Source: Pantoea sp. SOD02
Lineage (GTDB): Bacteria > Pseudomonadota > Gammaproteobacteria > Enterobacterales > Enterobacteriaceae
Assembly (NCBI RefSeq): GCF_024707505.1
Contig: NZ_CP102604.1
Location: 1,240,001 to 1,304,000 of the forward strand
Length of the DNA: 64,000 nt
Direction of reading: 5' to 3'
Positions 38,797-48,705 of the stretch are shown in pieces (position 1 is the first letter of the stretch; each line of letters begins with the position of its first letter). Below the pieces are notes generated by a model. That model was not told the origin of the DNA, did no database searches, and saw only the letters and a program-made list of their open reading frames with translations. Both the position numbers and the translations under genes were made by a program.

Positions 38797-40368
38797 ATGT
38801 TAGATATTGTCGAGCTGTCGCGTTTACAGTTTGCCCTGACGGCGATGTACCATTTCCTGTTCGTGCCATTAACGCTGGGTATGGCGTTTTTATTGGCGAT
38901 CATGGAAACCGTATATGTCCTGACGGGTAAACAAATTTATAAAGATATGACCAAGTTCTGGGGCAAGTTGTTTGGTATCAACTTTGCGCTCGGCGTGGCT
39001 ACCGGCCTGACCATGGAATTCCAGTTCGGTACCAACTGGTCATATTACTCACACTATGTCGGCGATATCTTCGGTGCGCCGCTCGCCATTGAAGGCTTAA
39101 TGGCGTTCTTCCTCGAATCCACTTTTGTTGGCCTGTTCTTCTTCGGCTGGGATCGCCTCGGCAAGGTGCAACACCTTGCGGTGACCTGGCTGGTGGCGCT
39201 CGGTTCGAATATGTCCGCGCTGTGGATTCTGGTGGCGAACGGCTGGATGCAAAACCCGATTGCTTCCGAGTTCAATTTTGAAACCATGCGTATGGAGATG
39301 CTGAGCTTCTCCGAGCTGGTGCTAAACCCGGTTGCGCAGGTGAAGTTTGTGCATACCGTGGCCGCTGGCTACACCACAGGTGCGATGTTCATCCTTGGTA
39401 TCAGCGCATGGTATCTGCTAAAAGGGCGCGATATTGCTTTCGCTAAACGCTCCTTTGCTATCGCAGCCAGCTTCGGTATGGCGGCGATTTTGTCGGTGAT
39501 CGTGCTGGGTGACGAATCTGGTTATGAAATCGGCGACGTGCAGAAAACCAAGCTGGCGGCGATTGAAGCGGAATGGGAAACCCAACCGGCTCCAGCTGCG
39601 TTTACGCTGTTTGGCATTCCGGACCAGGAAACCCAGGAAAACAAATATGCGATTCAGATTCCGTACCTGCTCGGCTTGATCGCTACGCGTTCAGTCGATA
39701 CGCCAGTCACCGGTTTGAAAGATCTGCTGGCGCAGCATGAAGTGCGTATTCGTAACGGCATGAAAGCGTACGCGCTGCTGAACGAACTGCGCGGTGGTAG
39801 CAAAGATCCTGCTGTGCGCAGCCAGTTTGAAGCCAGCAAAAAGGATCTGGGTTATGGCCTGCTGCTGAAGCGCTATACGCCGGATGTGGCTAACGCCAGC
39901 GAAGAGCAGATCCAGAAAGCGACGAAAGACTCAATCCCACGTGTTGCACCGCTGTACTTCGCCTTCCGTATCATGGTGCTGGGCGGTGTGTTGATGCTGG
40001 GCATCATTGCGCTCTCCTTCTGGAGCGTGATTCGTAACCGTATCGGCAAGTCGCGCTGGTTACTGAAAGCCGCGTTGTACGGCATTCCATTGCCATGGAT
40101 TGCGATTGAAGCGGGTTGGTTCGTTGCTGAGTATGGTCGCCAGCCGTGGGCAATTGGTGAGGTGCTGCCAACCGCAGTCGCTAACTCCTCATTGACCGTC
40201 GGCGATCTGCTGTTCTCAATGACGCTGATTTGCGGTCTCTACACCTTGTTCCTCGTGGCGGAAATGTACCTGATGTTCAAGTTCGCGCGCCTCGGTCCAA
40301 GCAGCCTGAAAACCGGCCGCTATCATCATGAAACGCTGAAAACATCATCTCAGCCGGCGCGTGGATAA
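38797..40368 (+). CDS. cydA: Cytochrome bd-I ubiquinol oxidase subunit I
   Basis: Inner-membrane terminal oxidase with high oxygen affinity. 523 residues from [20 protein letters not shown], with AAGGAG 5 nt upstream; the in-frame extension to 38743 is unconserved. Haem ligands His19 ([10 protein letters not shown]), His186 ([10 protein letters not shown]) and a Met in the helix after residue 390; the quinol-binding Q loop lies at about 240-330 ([26 protein letters not shown]), long form as in E. coli. Confidence 0.98.
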   Translation: MLDIVELSRLQFALTAMYHFLFVPLTLGMAFLLAIMETVYVLTGKQIYKDMTKFWGKLFGINFALGVATGLTMEFQFGTNWSYYSHYVGDIFGAPLAIEGLMAFFLESTFVGLFFFGWDRLGKVQHLAVTWLVALGSNMSALWILVANGWMQNPIASEFNFETMRMEMLSFSELVLNPVAQVKFVHTVAAGYTTGAMFILGISAWYLLKGRDIAFAKRSFAIAASFGMAAILSVIVLGDESGYEIGDVQKTKLAAIEAEWETQPAPAAFTLFGIPDQETQENKYAIQIPYLLGLIATRSVDTPVTGLKDLLAQHEVRIRNGMKAYALLNELRGGSKDPAVRSQFEASKKDLGYGLLLKRYTPDVANASEEQIQKATKDSIPRVAPLYFAFRIMVLGGVLMLGIIALSFWSVIRNRIGKSRWLLKAALYGIPLPWIAIEAGWFVAEYGRQPWAIGEVLPTAVANSSLTVGDLLFSMTLICGLYTLFLVAEMYLMFKFARLGPSSLKTGRYHHETLKTSSQPARG

Positions 40369-40379
40369 GGAGAGCGACC

Positions 40380-41519
40380 ATGTTTGATTACGAAGTATTG
40401 CGCTTTGTCTGGTGGCTGCTGATTGGCGTGTTGCTGATTGGTTTTGCGGTCACCGATGGCTTTGATATGGGCGTCGGTATGCTGACCCGCATTTTGGGTC
40501 GCACCGATACTGAACGTCGCATCATGATTAACAGCATTGCGCCACACTGGGACGGCAACCAGGTTTGGCTGATCACCGCCGGTGGCGCGCTGTTCGCCGC
40601 ATGGCCAATGGTGTATGCCGCTGCGTTCTCCGGCTTCTATGTGGCAATGATTCTGGTGCTGGCTTCACTGTTCTTCCGTCCTGTTGGTTTTGATTACCGT
40701 TCGAAGATTGAAGATATGCGCTGGCGTGGCATGTGGGATTGGGGCATTTTCATCGGCAGCTTTGTCCCGCCGTTGGTGATTGGCGTGGCGTTCGGCAATC
40801 TGCTGCAAGGCGTGCCGTTCCATGCTGACGAATATTTGCGCCTGTTCTATACCGGCAACTTCTTCCAGCTGCTGAATCCGTTTGGCCTGCTGGCGGGCGT
40901 AGTGAGTGTGGCAATGATTCTGACGCAGGGCGCAACCTATCTGCAGATGCGTACTGCCGGTGAGTTGCACGTCCGCAGCCGCAGCACCGCGCAAATCTCG
41001 GCGCTGGTGATGATGGTGTGCTTCATCCTTGCCGGTGTGTGGGTGAAATACGGCATTGATGGTTATGTGCTGAAGAGCGTTATCGATCATCACGCCGCAT
41101 CCAACCCGTTGGGTAAAGATGTGGTGCGTGAAGCGGGCGCATGGATGGTGAACTTCGAGCAGATGCCAGTATTGTGGCTGTTCCCGCTGTTGGGCGTAGT
41201 GCTGCCGCTGCTTACCGTTCTGTGCTCGCGCATGGAAAAAGGTGCCTGGGCATTCATCTTTTCTTCACTGACCTTAGCGTGTGTAATCATGACGGCCGGG
41301 ATTGCGATGTTCCCGTTCATCATGCCATCCAGCACCGTGCCAGGCATCAGCCTGACGATGTGGGATGCCACCTCTAGCCTGCTGACGCTGAAAGTGATGA
41401 CCATTGCCGCCATCATCTTTGTACCGATTATCCTGGCGTACACCGCCTGGTGTTATTACAAGATGTTTGGCCGTATCACCAAAGAACACATTGAGAGCAA
41501 TACGCACTCCCTGTACTGA
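40380..41519 (+). CDS. cydB: Cytochrome bd-I ubiquinol oxidase subunit II
   Basis: 379 residues, same as E. coli. Eight to nine membrane helices; MFDYEVLRFVWWLLIGVLLIGFAVTDGFDMGVG at the N-terminus with the conserved Asp of the DGFDMG motif, and PHWDGNQVWLIT near 54-65. Partner of CydA, 11 nt downstream of it. Confidence 0.98.
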   Translation: MFDYEVLRFVWWLLIGVLLIGFAVTDGFDMGVGMLTRILGRTDTERRIMINSIAPHWDGNQVWLITAGGALFAAWPMVYAAAFSGFYVAMILVLASLFFRPVGFDYRSKIEDMRWRGMWDWGIFIGSFVPPLVIGVAFGNLLQGVPFHADEYLRLFYTGNFFQLLNPFGLLAGVVSVAMILTQGATYLQMRTAGELHVRSRSTAQISALVMMVCFILAGVWVKYGIDGYVLKSVIDHHAASNPLGKDVVREAGAWMVNFEQMPVLWLFPLLGVVLPLLTVLCSRMEKGAWAFIFSSLTLACVIMTAGIAMFPFIMPSSTVPGISLTMWDATSSLLTLKVMTIAAIIFVPIILAYTAWCYYKMFGRITKEHIESNTHSLY

Positions 41520-41534
41520 TTAAGGAGATTGAGC

Positions 41535-41648
41535 ATGTGGTATTTTGCCTGGATTCTTGGCACCTTGCTGGCCTGTGCGTTCGGTGTGATTACGGCGCTG
41601 GCGCTGGAGCATGTTGAAGAGAGCAGCGCGAAGGACGAGCAAGTCTGA
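41535..41648 (+). CDS. cydX: Cytochrome bd-I accessory subunit CydX
   Basis: 37-residue single-span protein: MWYFAWILGTLLACAFGVIT followed by ALALEHVEESSAKDEQV, the E. coli CydX length with a nearly identical membrane helix. It stabilises the haem-d site of the oxidase. AAGGAG ribosome binding site 15 nt after cydB. Its TGA overlaps the ybgE ATG (TGATG). Confidence 0.96.
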   Translation: MWYFAWILGTLLACAFGVITALALEHVEESSAKDEQV

Positions 41649-41941
41649 TGCGCACAATGATTCGGACGCTGTATCGTCTGATGGACAAGGGCCCACTTCG
41701 GGCCCTTTCGTTAATTCTTGCACTGTGGCTGGCGGGCTGCGTTATTTGGCAACCTTCGCGCTTTGCTGCGCGTACCAGTGATTTAGCGATATGGCACGGA
41801 TTGCTGCTGATTTGGGCTGTGTGTACCGGCGTGATTCACGGCACCGGATTCAGTCCACAACAAACGCGTTGGCAGGCTCTATTCTCACCTCTGCCCGCTC
41901 TGTTGATTTTGTTGGCAGGAATTTCCTGGTTCTACCATTAA
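41648..41941 (+). CDS. ybgE: YbgE, cyd operon membrane protein
   Basis: 97 residues, same length as E. coli YbgE, with three hydrophobic segments (about 18-34, 49-65 and 78-95) and conserved MDKGPLRALSLILALWLAGC. Cotranscribed with the oxidase genes through a 1-nt stop/start overlap. Function not established; assumed to relate to cytochrome bd assembly or the operon's envelope role. Confidence 0.94.
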   Translation: MRTMIRTLYRLMDKGPLRALSLILALWLAGCVIWQPSRFAARTSDLAIWHGLLLIWAVCTGVIHGTGFSPQQTRWQALFSPLPALLILLAGISWFYH

Positions 41942-42139
41942 GTCCAGGTTCAGGACTTAAAAACGCTGCATTTTCAGGCGCTGGCGTGAGGTTTTGTCAG
42001 CGCCCGGTCAAGAAACATCCTATAAATCCTTCCAGTTGTTAACCTGTGATAATTATTTTCGCTTGGCTCTGGCGGACCATTCCCAAGCCGATCTCACTTG
42101 CGTATAGTAGCAACGTTTAAAATGAGACCGGGATGTAGA

Positions 42140-43227
<1,088 letters not shown>

Positions 43228-43240
43228 GTCGAGGTTTACG

Positions 43241-43669
43241 ATGGCCAGAACCCGTGGTCGCGGTAAACGCGACCTTAAGTCGGAAATCAACATTGTTCCA
43301 CTGCTGGACGTGCTGTTGGTGTTGCTGCTCATCTTTATGGCAACCGCGCCGATTATTACCCAGAGCGTGGAAGTGGATCTGCCGGATGCGACAGATTCAA
43401 AAACCGTCTCAACTGATGATAATCCACCGGTGATTGTTGAAGTGTCTGGTGTTGGCCAGTACAGCCTGGTGGTGGATCACGATCGTATGACGCAGTTGCC
43501 GCCGGAGCAGGTGGTGAGCGAAGCGCAGCGCCGGATTGAAGCCAATCCGAAAACGGTCTTCCTGATCGGCGGTGCGAAAGACGTCCCTTACGACGAAATC
43601 ATCAAGGCGCTGAACCTGTTACATCAGGCAGGCGTGAAATCTGTCGGTTTGATGACGCAGCCGATTTAA
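43241..43669 (+). CDS. tolR: Tol-Pal system protein TolR
   Basis: 142 residues, ExbD family. Single N-terminal helix (about 19-38) with the essential Asp in INIVPLLDVLLVLLLIFMATAP (Asp23), then a periplasmic peptidoglycan-binding domain. 13 nt after tolQ. Confidence 0.98.
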   Translation: MARTRGRGKRDLKSEINIVPLLDVLLVLLLIFMATAPIITQSVEVDLPDATDSKTVSTDDNPPVIVEVSGVGQYSLVVDHDRMTQLPPEQVVSEAQRRIEANPKTVFLIGGAKDVPYDEIIKALNLLHQAGVKSVGLMTQPI

Positions 43670-43694
43670 AGCGAACCGTTTTTGGGAACCGAGT

Positions 43695-44972
43695 GTGTCG
43701 AAGGCAACCGAGCAGAACGACAAGTTAAAACGCGCAATAATCGTTTCGGTGATTCTGCACATCGTGCTGATCGCCTTACTGATTTGGAGCTCGTTTAACG
43801 AAAAAATCGAATCCAGCGGCGGTGGCGGTGGCAGTGATATTGACGCAGTGATGGTCGATTCAGGCGCCGTGGTTGAGCAGTATAACCGCCAGCAGAATCA
43901 GCACCGAGACAGTCAGCGCGCCGAGCAGCAGCGTCAGAAACAGTCGCAGCAGCAGGCCGAAGAGTTACAGCAGAAACAAGCTGCTGAGCAGCAGCGCCTG
44001 AAAGAGATGGAAAAAGAGCGCTTGCAGGCCCAGCAGGAAGCCAAAGAGCAGGCGAAGCAGCAGGCCGAGCAGCAGAAAGCCGCTGAAGCCGCCGCTAAGC
44101 AGGCGCAGGAACAGCAGAAAACTGCCGAAGCCGCTGCAGCGAAAGCCAAGGCGGATGCCAAAGCGGAAGCCGATGCGCAAGCAAAAGCAGCCGCTGACGC
44201 CAAAGCCAAAGCGGTAGAAGAAGCTAAGCAAGCCGCAGCTGACGCGAAGAAGAAAGCGGACGCGGAAGCCAAAGCTGCCGCTGCTGAAGCGGCCAAAGAG
44301 AAAGCGGCGCAGCAGGCAAAAGCGGCCGCAGAATCAAAAGCCAAAGCGGATGCTGAAGCCAAAGCTCAGGCTGCTGCCGATGCGAAGGCGAAAGCGGCTC
44401 AGGAAGCGAAAGAGGCTAAAGAGCAAGCGGCTGCTGAGGCAAAAGAAAAAGCTGCAACTGAAGCGAAAGAGAAGGCTGCAGCCGAGGCGAAAGCCAAGGC
44501 CGATGCGGCTGCGAAAGCCAAAGCGGATGCAAAAGCCAAAGCTGCTGCAGATGCCAAAAAAGCCGCCGCTGAAGCTGCGAAGAATGAAAATGCGGTTGAT
44601 GACCTGTTAGGTGGTTTGTCTTCTGGTAAGAATGCACCGAAAAGCGGCACCGCATCGGGTGGCGCTGCAGGGCAGGGTAATCAGAAGAAGGCTGGCGCGT
44701 CAGGCGCAGATATCAATAATTATCTGGGGCAAGTGGTCGGCGCGATTCAGAGCCGTTTCTACGATGCTGATTTGTATAAAGGTAAAGAGTGCAACCTGCG
44801 CATCAAGCTGGCACCGGATGGTTTACTGATTGATGTTAAATCGGAAGGTGGCGATCCAGCCTTGTGTCAGGCAGCAATCGCTGCCGCGAAGCAGGCGCGT
44901 ATTCCAAAGCCGCCTTCGCAGGCGGTGTATGAAGTGTTTAAAAACGCACCTATGCGTTTCAAACCAGAATAA
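43695..44972 (+). CDS. tolA: Tol-Pal system envelope-spanning protein TolA
   Basis: 425 residues, GTG start (MSKATEQNDKLKRAIIVSV). N-terminal anchor helix (about 14-34), Gly-rich hinge, a very long Ala/Lys/Gln/Glu-rich helical domain II (about 75-300) and globular domain III (about 325-425) with the Cys pair in GKECNLRIK and PALCQAAI and the conserved end PPSQAVYEVFKNAP. Links TolQR in the inner membrane to TolB and Pal. Repetitive codons make this region prone to misassembly and produce large spurious antisense ORFs. Confidence 0.98.
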   Translation: MSKATEQNDKLKRAIIVSVILHIVLIALLIWSSFNEKIESSGGGGGSDIDAVMVDSGAVVEQYNRQQNQHRDSQRAEQQRQKQSQQQAEELQQKQAAEQQRLKEMEKERLQAQQEAKEQAKQQAEQQKAAEAAAKQAQEQQKTAEAAAAKAKADAKAEADAQAKAAADAKAKAVEEAKQAAADAKKKADAEAKAAAAEAAKEKAAQQAKAAAESKAKADAEAKAQAAADAKAKAAQEAKEAKEQAAAEAKEKAATEAKEKAAAEAKAKADAAAKAKADAKAKAAADAKKAAAEAAKNENAVDDLLGGLSSGKNAPKSGTASGGAAGQGNQKKAGASGADINNYLGQVVGAIQSRFYDADLYKGKECNLRIKLAPDGLLIDVKSEGGDPALCQAAIAAAKQARIPKPPSQAVYEVFKNAPMRFKPE

Positions 44973-45088
44973 TGCAGTAACGTACGGCAGGTTGAACTAT
45001 GGTTAGCTCGCCGTACTCTATAAGTACTCGTGTTTTTCAGGAACTGTGCGAATTATCATGAACCTCTGGTTCAGGTAAGGGAGAAAAA

Positions 45089-46384
45089 ATGAAGCAGGCA
45101 CTTCGTGTAACCTTAGGTTTTTTTGTACTGCTGTGGGCAGCAATGCTTCATGCAGAAGTCCGTATTGAAATTACACAGGGCGTTAACACCGCACGCCCTA
45201 TTGGTGTGGTTCCGTTCCAATGGGCTGGCCCAGGCGCGGCACCAGAAGACATCGGCGGGATCGTTTCTGCTGACTTACGCAACAGCGGAAAATTCAATCC
45301 GCTCGATCGTTCTCGTCTGCCACAACAGCCAGCCAGCGCGCAGGAAGTTCAACCTGCCGCATGGAGCGCATTGGGTATTGATGCGGTCGTGGTCGGCCAG
45401 GTAACGCCAAACGCTGACGGCAGCTATCAAATTGCCTATCAGTTGGTGGATACCGGCGGCGCACCAGGCACCGTGCTGGCACAGAACTCTTATAAAGTGA
45501 CTAAGCAGTGGCTGCGTTATGCAGCGCACACCGCCAGTGACGAAGTGTTCGAGAAGCTGACCGGCATTAAAGGCGCATTCCGTACCCGCATTGCCTATGT
45601 GGTGCAGACCAACGGCGGTCAGTTCCCGTATGAGCTGCGCGTATCTGATTACGATGGCTACAACCAGTTTGTGGTTCACCGTTCACCGCAGCCCTTGATG
45701 TCTCCGGCCTGGTCGCCAGATGGCAGCAAAGTGGCTTACGTGACCTTCGAAAGCGGCAAATCTGCGCTGGTTGTGCAGACGCTGTCTAACGGTGCAATCC
45801 GTCAGGTGGCTTCTTATCCACGACACAACGGTGCGCCAGCCTTCTCACCAGATGGTTCTAAACTGGCCTTCGCGTTGTCGAAAACCGGTAGCCTGAACCT
45901 GTACGTGATGGATCTGGCTTCTGGTCAGACGCGTCAGGTGACGGATGGTCGCTACAACAGCACTGAACCAACCTGGTTCCCGGACAGCCAGACGCTGGCT
46001 TACACCTCGGATCAGGCCGGTGCGCCTCAGATTTATAAAGTTGGTATCAACGGCGGTGCGCCACAACGTATTACCTGGGAAGGTGCGCAAAACCAGGATG
46101 CGGATGTGTCAACCGACGGCAAAACTATGGTGATGATCAGCAGCGCCGGTGGCGCTCAGCATGTCGCCAAACAGGATCTGGTAACGGGAGCCGTTCAAAC
46201 AATAACGGACACGTTCCTGGATGAAACGCCGAGTCTGGCGCCAAACGGCACAATGGTAATCTATAGCTCTACTCAGGGGATGGGTTCCGTGTTGCAGTTG
46301 GTTTCAACCGACGGGCGTTTCAAAGCGCGTCTTCCGGCAACTGATGGACAGGTCAAATTCCCTGCCTGGTCGCCGTATCTGTGA
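45089..46384 (+). CDS. tolB: Tol-Pal system beta-propeller protein TolB
   Basis: 431 residues. Signal peptide (1-22, ending MLHA), N-terminal alpha/beta domain to about 165, then a six-bladed propeller with repeated blades such as [37 protein letters not shown] and [16 protein letters not shown]. Periplasmic partner of Pal and TolA. GGGAG ribosome binding site. 116 nt after tolA, a gap that may hold a secondary promoter. Confidence 0.98.
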   Translation: MKQALRVTLGFFVLLWAAMLHAEVRIEITQGVNTARPIGVVPFQWAGPGAAPEDIGGIVSADLRNSGKFNPLDRSRLPQQPASAQEVQPAAWSALGIDAVVVGQVTPNADGSYQIAYQLVDTGGAPGTVLAQNSYKVTKQWLRYAAHTASDEVFEKLTGIKGAFRTRIAYVVQTNGGQFPYELRVSDYDGYNQFVVHRSPQPLMSPAWSPDGSKVAYVTFESGKSALVVQTLSNGAIRQVASYPRHNGAPAFSPDGSKLAFALSKTGSLNLYVMDLASGQTRQVTDGRYNSTEPTWFPDSQTLAYTSDQAGAPQIYKVGINGGAPQRITWEGAQNQDADVSTDGKTMVMISSAGGAQHVAKQDLVTGAVQTITDTFLDETPSLAPNGTMVIYSSTQGMGSVLQLVSTDGRFKARLPATDGQVKFPAWSPYL

Positions 46385-46448
46385 TGCATAGATCCCCTGC
46401 ACGGCGGGGGATTAAAATGTATGGCAAACAAAATAATAGGATAAAGAA

Positions 46449-46964
46449 ATGCAACTGAACAAAGTGCTGAAGGGTTTGATGCTGGCTCTGCCGGTTATCG
46501 CAGTAGCTGCATGTAGCTCACACAAAAACAACAACAACGATCAGACTGGTATGGGCGCTAACGACGGTGCTTACGGTGCTGGTCAGAACGGTAACATGTC
46601 TTCTGACGAGCAAGCGCGCCTGCAGATGCAGCAGCTGCAGCAGAACAACATCGTTTACTTCGGTCTGGACAAGTATGACGTGGCTTCTGACTACGCTCAG
46701 ATGCTGGATCAGCACGCTGCATTCCTGCGTGGCAACCCGTCTTACAAAGTGACCATCGAAGGTCATGCGGATGAGCGCGGTACTCCAGAATACAACATCG
46801 CCCTGGGCGAACGTCGTGCAAGCGCCGTTAAGATGTATCTGCAAGGCAAAGGTGTTTCTGCTGACCAGATGTCTATCGTTTCTTACGGTAAAGAAAAACC
46901 AGCTGTACTGGGTCATGACGAAGCGGCTTACGCTAAAAACCGTCGTGCCGTACTGGTTTACTAA
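46449..46964 (+). CDS. pal: Peptidoglycan-associated lipoprotein Pal
   Basis: 171 residues. Lipoprotein signal with lipobox VAACSS (Cys22) after [20 protein letters not shown]; Gly/Asn-rich linker; OmpA-like peptidoglycan-binding domain (about 60-171) with [29 protein letters not shown]. Anchors the outer membrane to peptidoglycan and is relocated by Tol during constriction. A GC hairpin lies in the 64-nt gap after tolB. Confidence 0.98.
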   Translation: MQLNKVLKGLMLALPVIAVAACSSHKNNNNDQTGMGANDGAYGAGQNGNMSSDEQARLQMQQLQQNNIVYFGLDKYDVASDYAQMLDQHAAFLRGNPSYKVTIEGHADERGTPEYNIALGERRASAVKMYLQGKGVSADQMSIVSYGKEKPAVLGHDEAAYAKNRRAVLVY

Positions 46965-46973
46965 GAAAATATC

Positions 46974-47780
46974 ATGATGAGTAACTTCAGACTTCATCTG
47001 TTGAGTCTGTCGTTACTGGTTGGTTTAGCGGCCCCTTTGGGGGCTGCTAATGCCCAGGCGTCAATCAGTAGCGTTGGCTCAGGCTCGGTCGAAGACCGCG
47101 TCACCACTCTTGAACGTATCTCAAATGCCCAGGCTCAGCTTCTGCAGCAATTGCAGCAGCAGATGAGCGACAACCAAAGCGATATCGATTCGCTGCGCGG
47201 GCAAATCCAGCAAAACAGCTATCAGCTTAATCAGGTGATCGAGCGCCAGAAACAGCTTTATCAGCAAATCGACAGCCTCAGCTCCGGCAGTAACGGTGCG
47301 CAGGCCGGCGGTGGTGCGGATGCCGCTGCTGCGGGCGCTGCGGGTGCCGCAGCGGCTGAAAGCGGTAGCAGCGATAACGCCAGTGCGGCCGCGCCAGCAC
47401 AAACCGGCGATGCCAACACGGATTACAATGCTGCCGTTGCGCTGATTCTGGAGAAGAAGCAGTACGATCAGGCGATTACTGCCCTGCAGGCTTGGGTGAA
47501 GAAATATCCTGATTCTACCTATCAGCCGAATGCCAATTACTGGCTGGGTCAGCTGTATTACAACAAGGGTAAAAAAGACGATTCGGCCTATTATTTTGCC
47601 ACTGTGGTAAAAAATTACGCGAAATCGCCAAAAGCCCCGGAAGCGCTGTTTAAGGTTGGCGTGATCATGCAAGAGAAGAACGACACGGCGAAAGCCAAGG
47701 CTGTCTTCCAGCAAGTGATCAAACAATTCCCAAATAGTGATTCTGCTAAGCAGGCGCAAAAACGTCTTGCCGGGTTGTAA
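46974..47780 (+). CDS. cpoB: Cell division coordinator CpoB (YbgF)
   Basis: 268 residues. Signal peptide ending ANA (about 1-27), N-terminal trimerising coiled coil (about 40-105, VEDRVTTLERISNAQAQLLQQLQQQ), a Gly/Ala-rich linker longer than in E. coli (about 103-140), and TPR repeats (145-268) with ANYWLGQLYYNKGKKDDSAYYF and AKAKAVFQQVIKQFP. Periplasmic link between Tol-Pal and PBP1B. MM at the start; either Met is possible. Confidence 0.96.
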   Translation: MMSNFRLHLLSLSLLVGLAAPLGAANAQASISSVGSGSVEDRVTTLERISNAQAQLLQQLQQQMSDNQSDIDSLRGQIQQNSYQLNQVIERQKQLYQQIDSLSSGSNGAQAGGGADAAAAGAAGAAAAESGSSDNASAAAPAQTGDANTDYNAAVALILEKKQYDQAITALQAWVKKYPDSTYQPNANYWLGQLYYNKGKKDDSAYYFATVVKNYAKSPKAPEALFKVGVIMQEKNDTAKAKAVFQQVIKQFPNSDSAKQAQKRLAGL

Positions 47781-47946
47781 TTTGTGCTTAAAAGACCGGA
47801 TTTCGTGTGATTTCTGGTCTTACAGCATGAAAGGTAAGCAATTGAGACATTTAGTGGAAAATAAGGGTTGCGCCCTCCCGCTAAATCAGTAATATATGCC
47901 GCCGTTGCCGGGACATATCTTAACAAGTATCGGCAGCACTGAAGAT

Positions 47947-48022
47947 GGGTCGTTAGCTCAGTTGGTAGAGCAGTTGACTTTTAATCAATTGGTCGCAGGT
48001 TCGAATCCTGCACGACCCACCA
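47947..48022 (+). tRNA. tRNA-Lys (anticodon UUU), copy 1
   Basis: 76 nt beginning GGGTCGTTAGCTCAGTTGG and ending in encoded CCA. Anticodon loop CTTTTAA gives UUU; T loop GGTTCGAATCC; acceptor GGGTCGT pairs with ACGACCC. Confidence 0.98.
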
Positions 48023-48075
48023 TCTCAACCCGTTGTAAGTGAGATGATTTCTTCAGTAAGCTTCACAACCTTGAT

Positions 48076-48151
48076 GGGTCGTTAGCTCAGTTGGTAGAGC
48101 AGTTGACTTTTAATCAATTGGTCGCAGGTTCGAATCCTGCACGACCCACCA
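48076..48151 (+). tRNA. tRNA-Lys (anticodon UUU), copy 2
   Basis: Identical 76-nt sequence to the first copy, 53 nt downstream of it, CCA encoded. Confidence 0.98.
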
Positions 48152-48178
48152 TCAAGTAAAGGTTGTAAGCCCCACAGC

Positions 48179-48254
48179 GGGTCGTTAGCTCAGTTGGTAG
48201 AGCAGTTGACTTTTAATCAATTGGTCGCAGGTTCGAATCCTGCACGACCCACCA
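48179..48254 (+). tRNA. tRNA-Lys (anticodon UUU), copy 3
   Basis: Third identical copy, 27 nt after the second. The E. coli valine tRNA genes that interleave this array are absent here. Confidence 0.98.
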
Positions 48255-48263
48255 GTTATGTAG

Positions 48264-48288
48264 AAAGGCGCCCTAAAGGCGCCTTTTT
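48264..48288 (+). terminator. Terminator of the tRNA-Lys array
   Basis: AAAGGCGCC/GGCGCCTTT stem with a 5-nt loop and following T residues, 10 nt after the last tRNA. Confidence 0.88.
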
Positions 48289-48705
48289 GCTTTTTAGGCT
48301 TTTTTAAATGTTAGGTGGATTTGCTTTGAGATGGTGCACCGGCCAGATAAGGCGGGGCGGATCGCGAAGAAACCTCACATCCCTGTAGATCGGCCTCGCA
48401 AGTACTCGCCTCATCCATGAGGCTCGCCCGCAAGCGGGCAACGCTTCGCGTTGTGCAAAAACGCTCCCGGCGTTTTTGTCCATGGCTCGGACGCTTCGCT
48501 CCTTCCGCTCCCGCCTTTTCTGGCCCTTAAGCTTCGATGTTGCTTTAAATAATCGCACCCATGCTTAACGAAGACGGAAGGACCGGGCGGTGGAGTAAAG
48601 CTTCCGGCGCATGGATGCGCCGGCAGAGCCTACAGGGATGTATCCACGGCGACTTTACGGAACCGCCCGGTTCTTTCGGCTGGTTGGCAAGCTTTTAAGC
48701 CCAAT
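48289..48705. repeat. Hairpin-rich non-coding region between the tRNA array and the ada-alkA gene
   Basis: About 417 bp without a credible gene. It contains four back-to-back perfect hairpins: 48408-48423 (GCCTCA/TGAGGC, loop TCCA), 48426-48439 (GCCCGC/GCGGGC), 48439-48453 (CAACGC/GCGTTG) and 48456-48478 (CAAAAACGC/GCGTTTTTG). Farther right is a nested dyad, 48582-48671. A 12-bp inverted repeat, ACATCCCTGTAG (48377-48388) and CTACAGGGATGT (48630-48641), brackets most of it. Probably a composite intergenic repeat element. Confidence 0.7.
48582..48671. repeat. Nested palindrome block
   Basis: Outer arms ACCGGGCGGT (48582-48591) and ACCGCCCGGT (48662-48671), second pair GTAAAG (48595-48600)/CTTTAC (48653-48658), and an inner perfect hairpin with arms CCGGCGCA/TGCGCCGG around TGGA (48604-48623). 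Confidence 0.8.

Noticed and set aside
43934..44362. Long antisense Ala/Ser/Cys-rich ORF opposite tolA
   Set aside because: It is the mirror of the Ala/Lys/Gln-rich repetitive helix domain of TolA; low-complexity composition keeps several frames open. No ribosome binding site or family resemblance.
48304..48558. 84-codon minus-strand ORF in the hairpin array beside the tRNA genes
   Set aside because: Its translation is dictated by the perfect hairpins and shows no conserved features.
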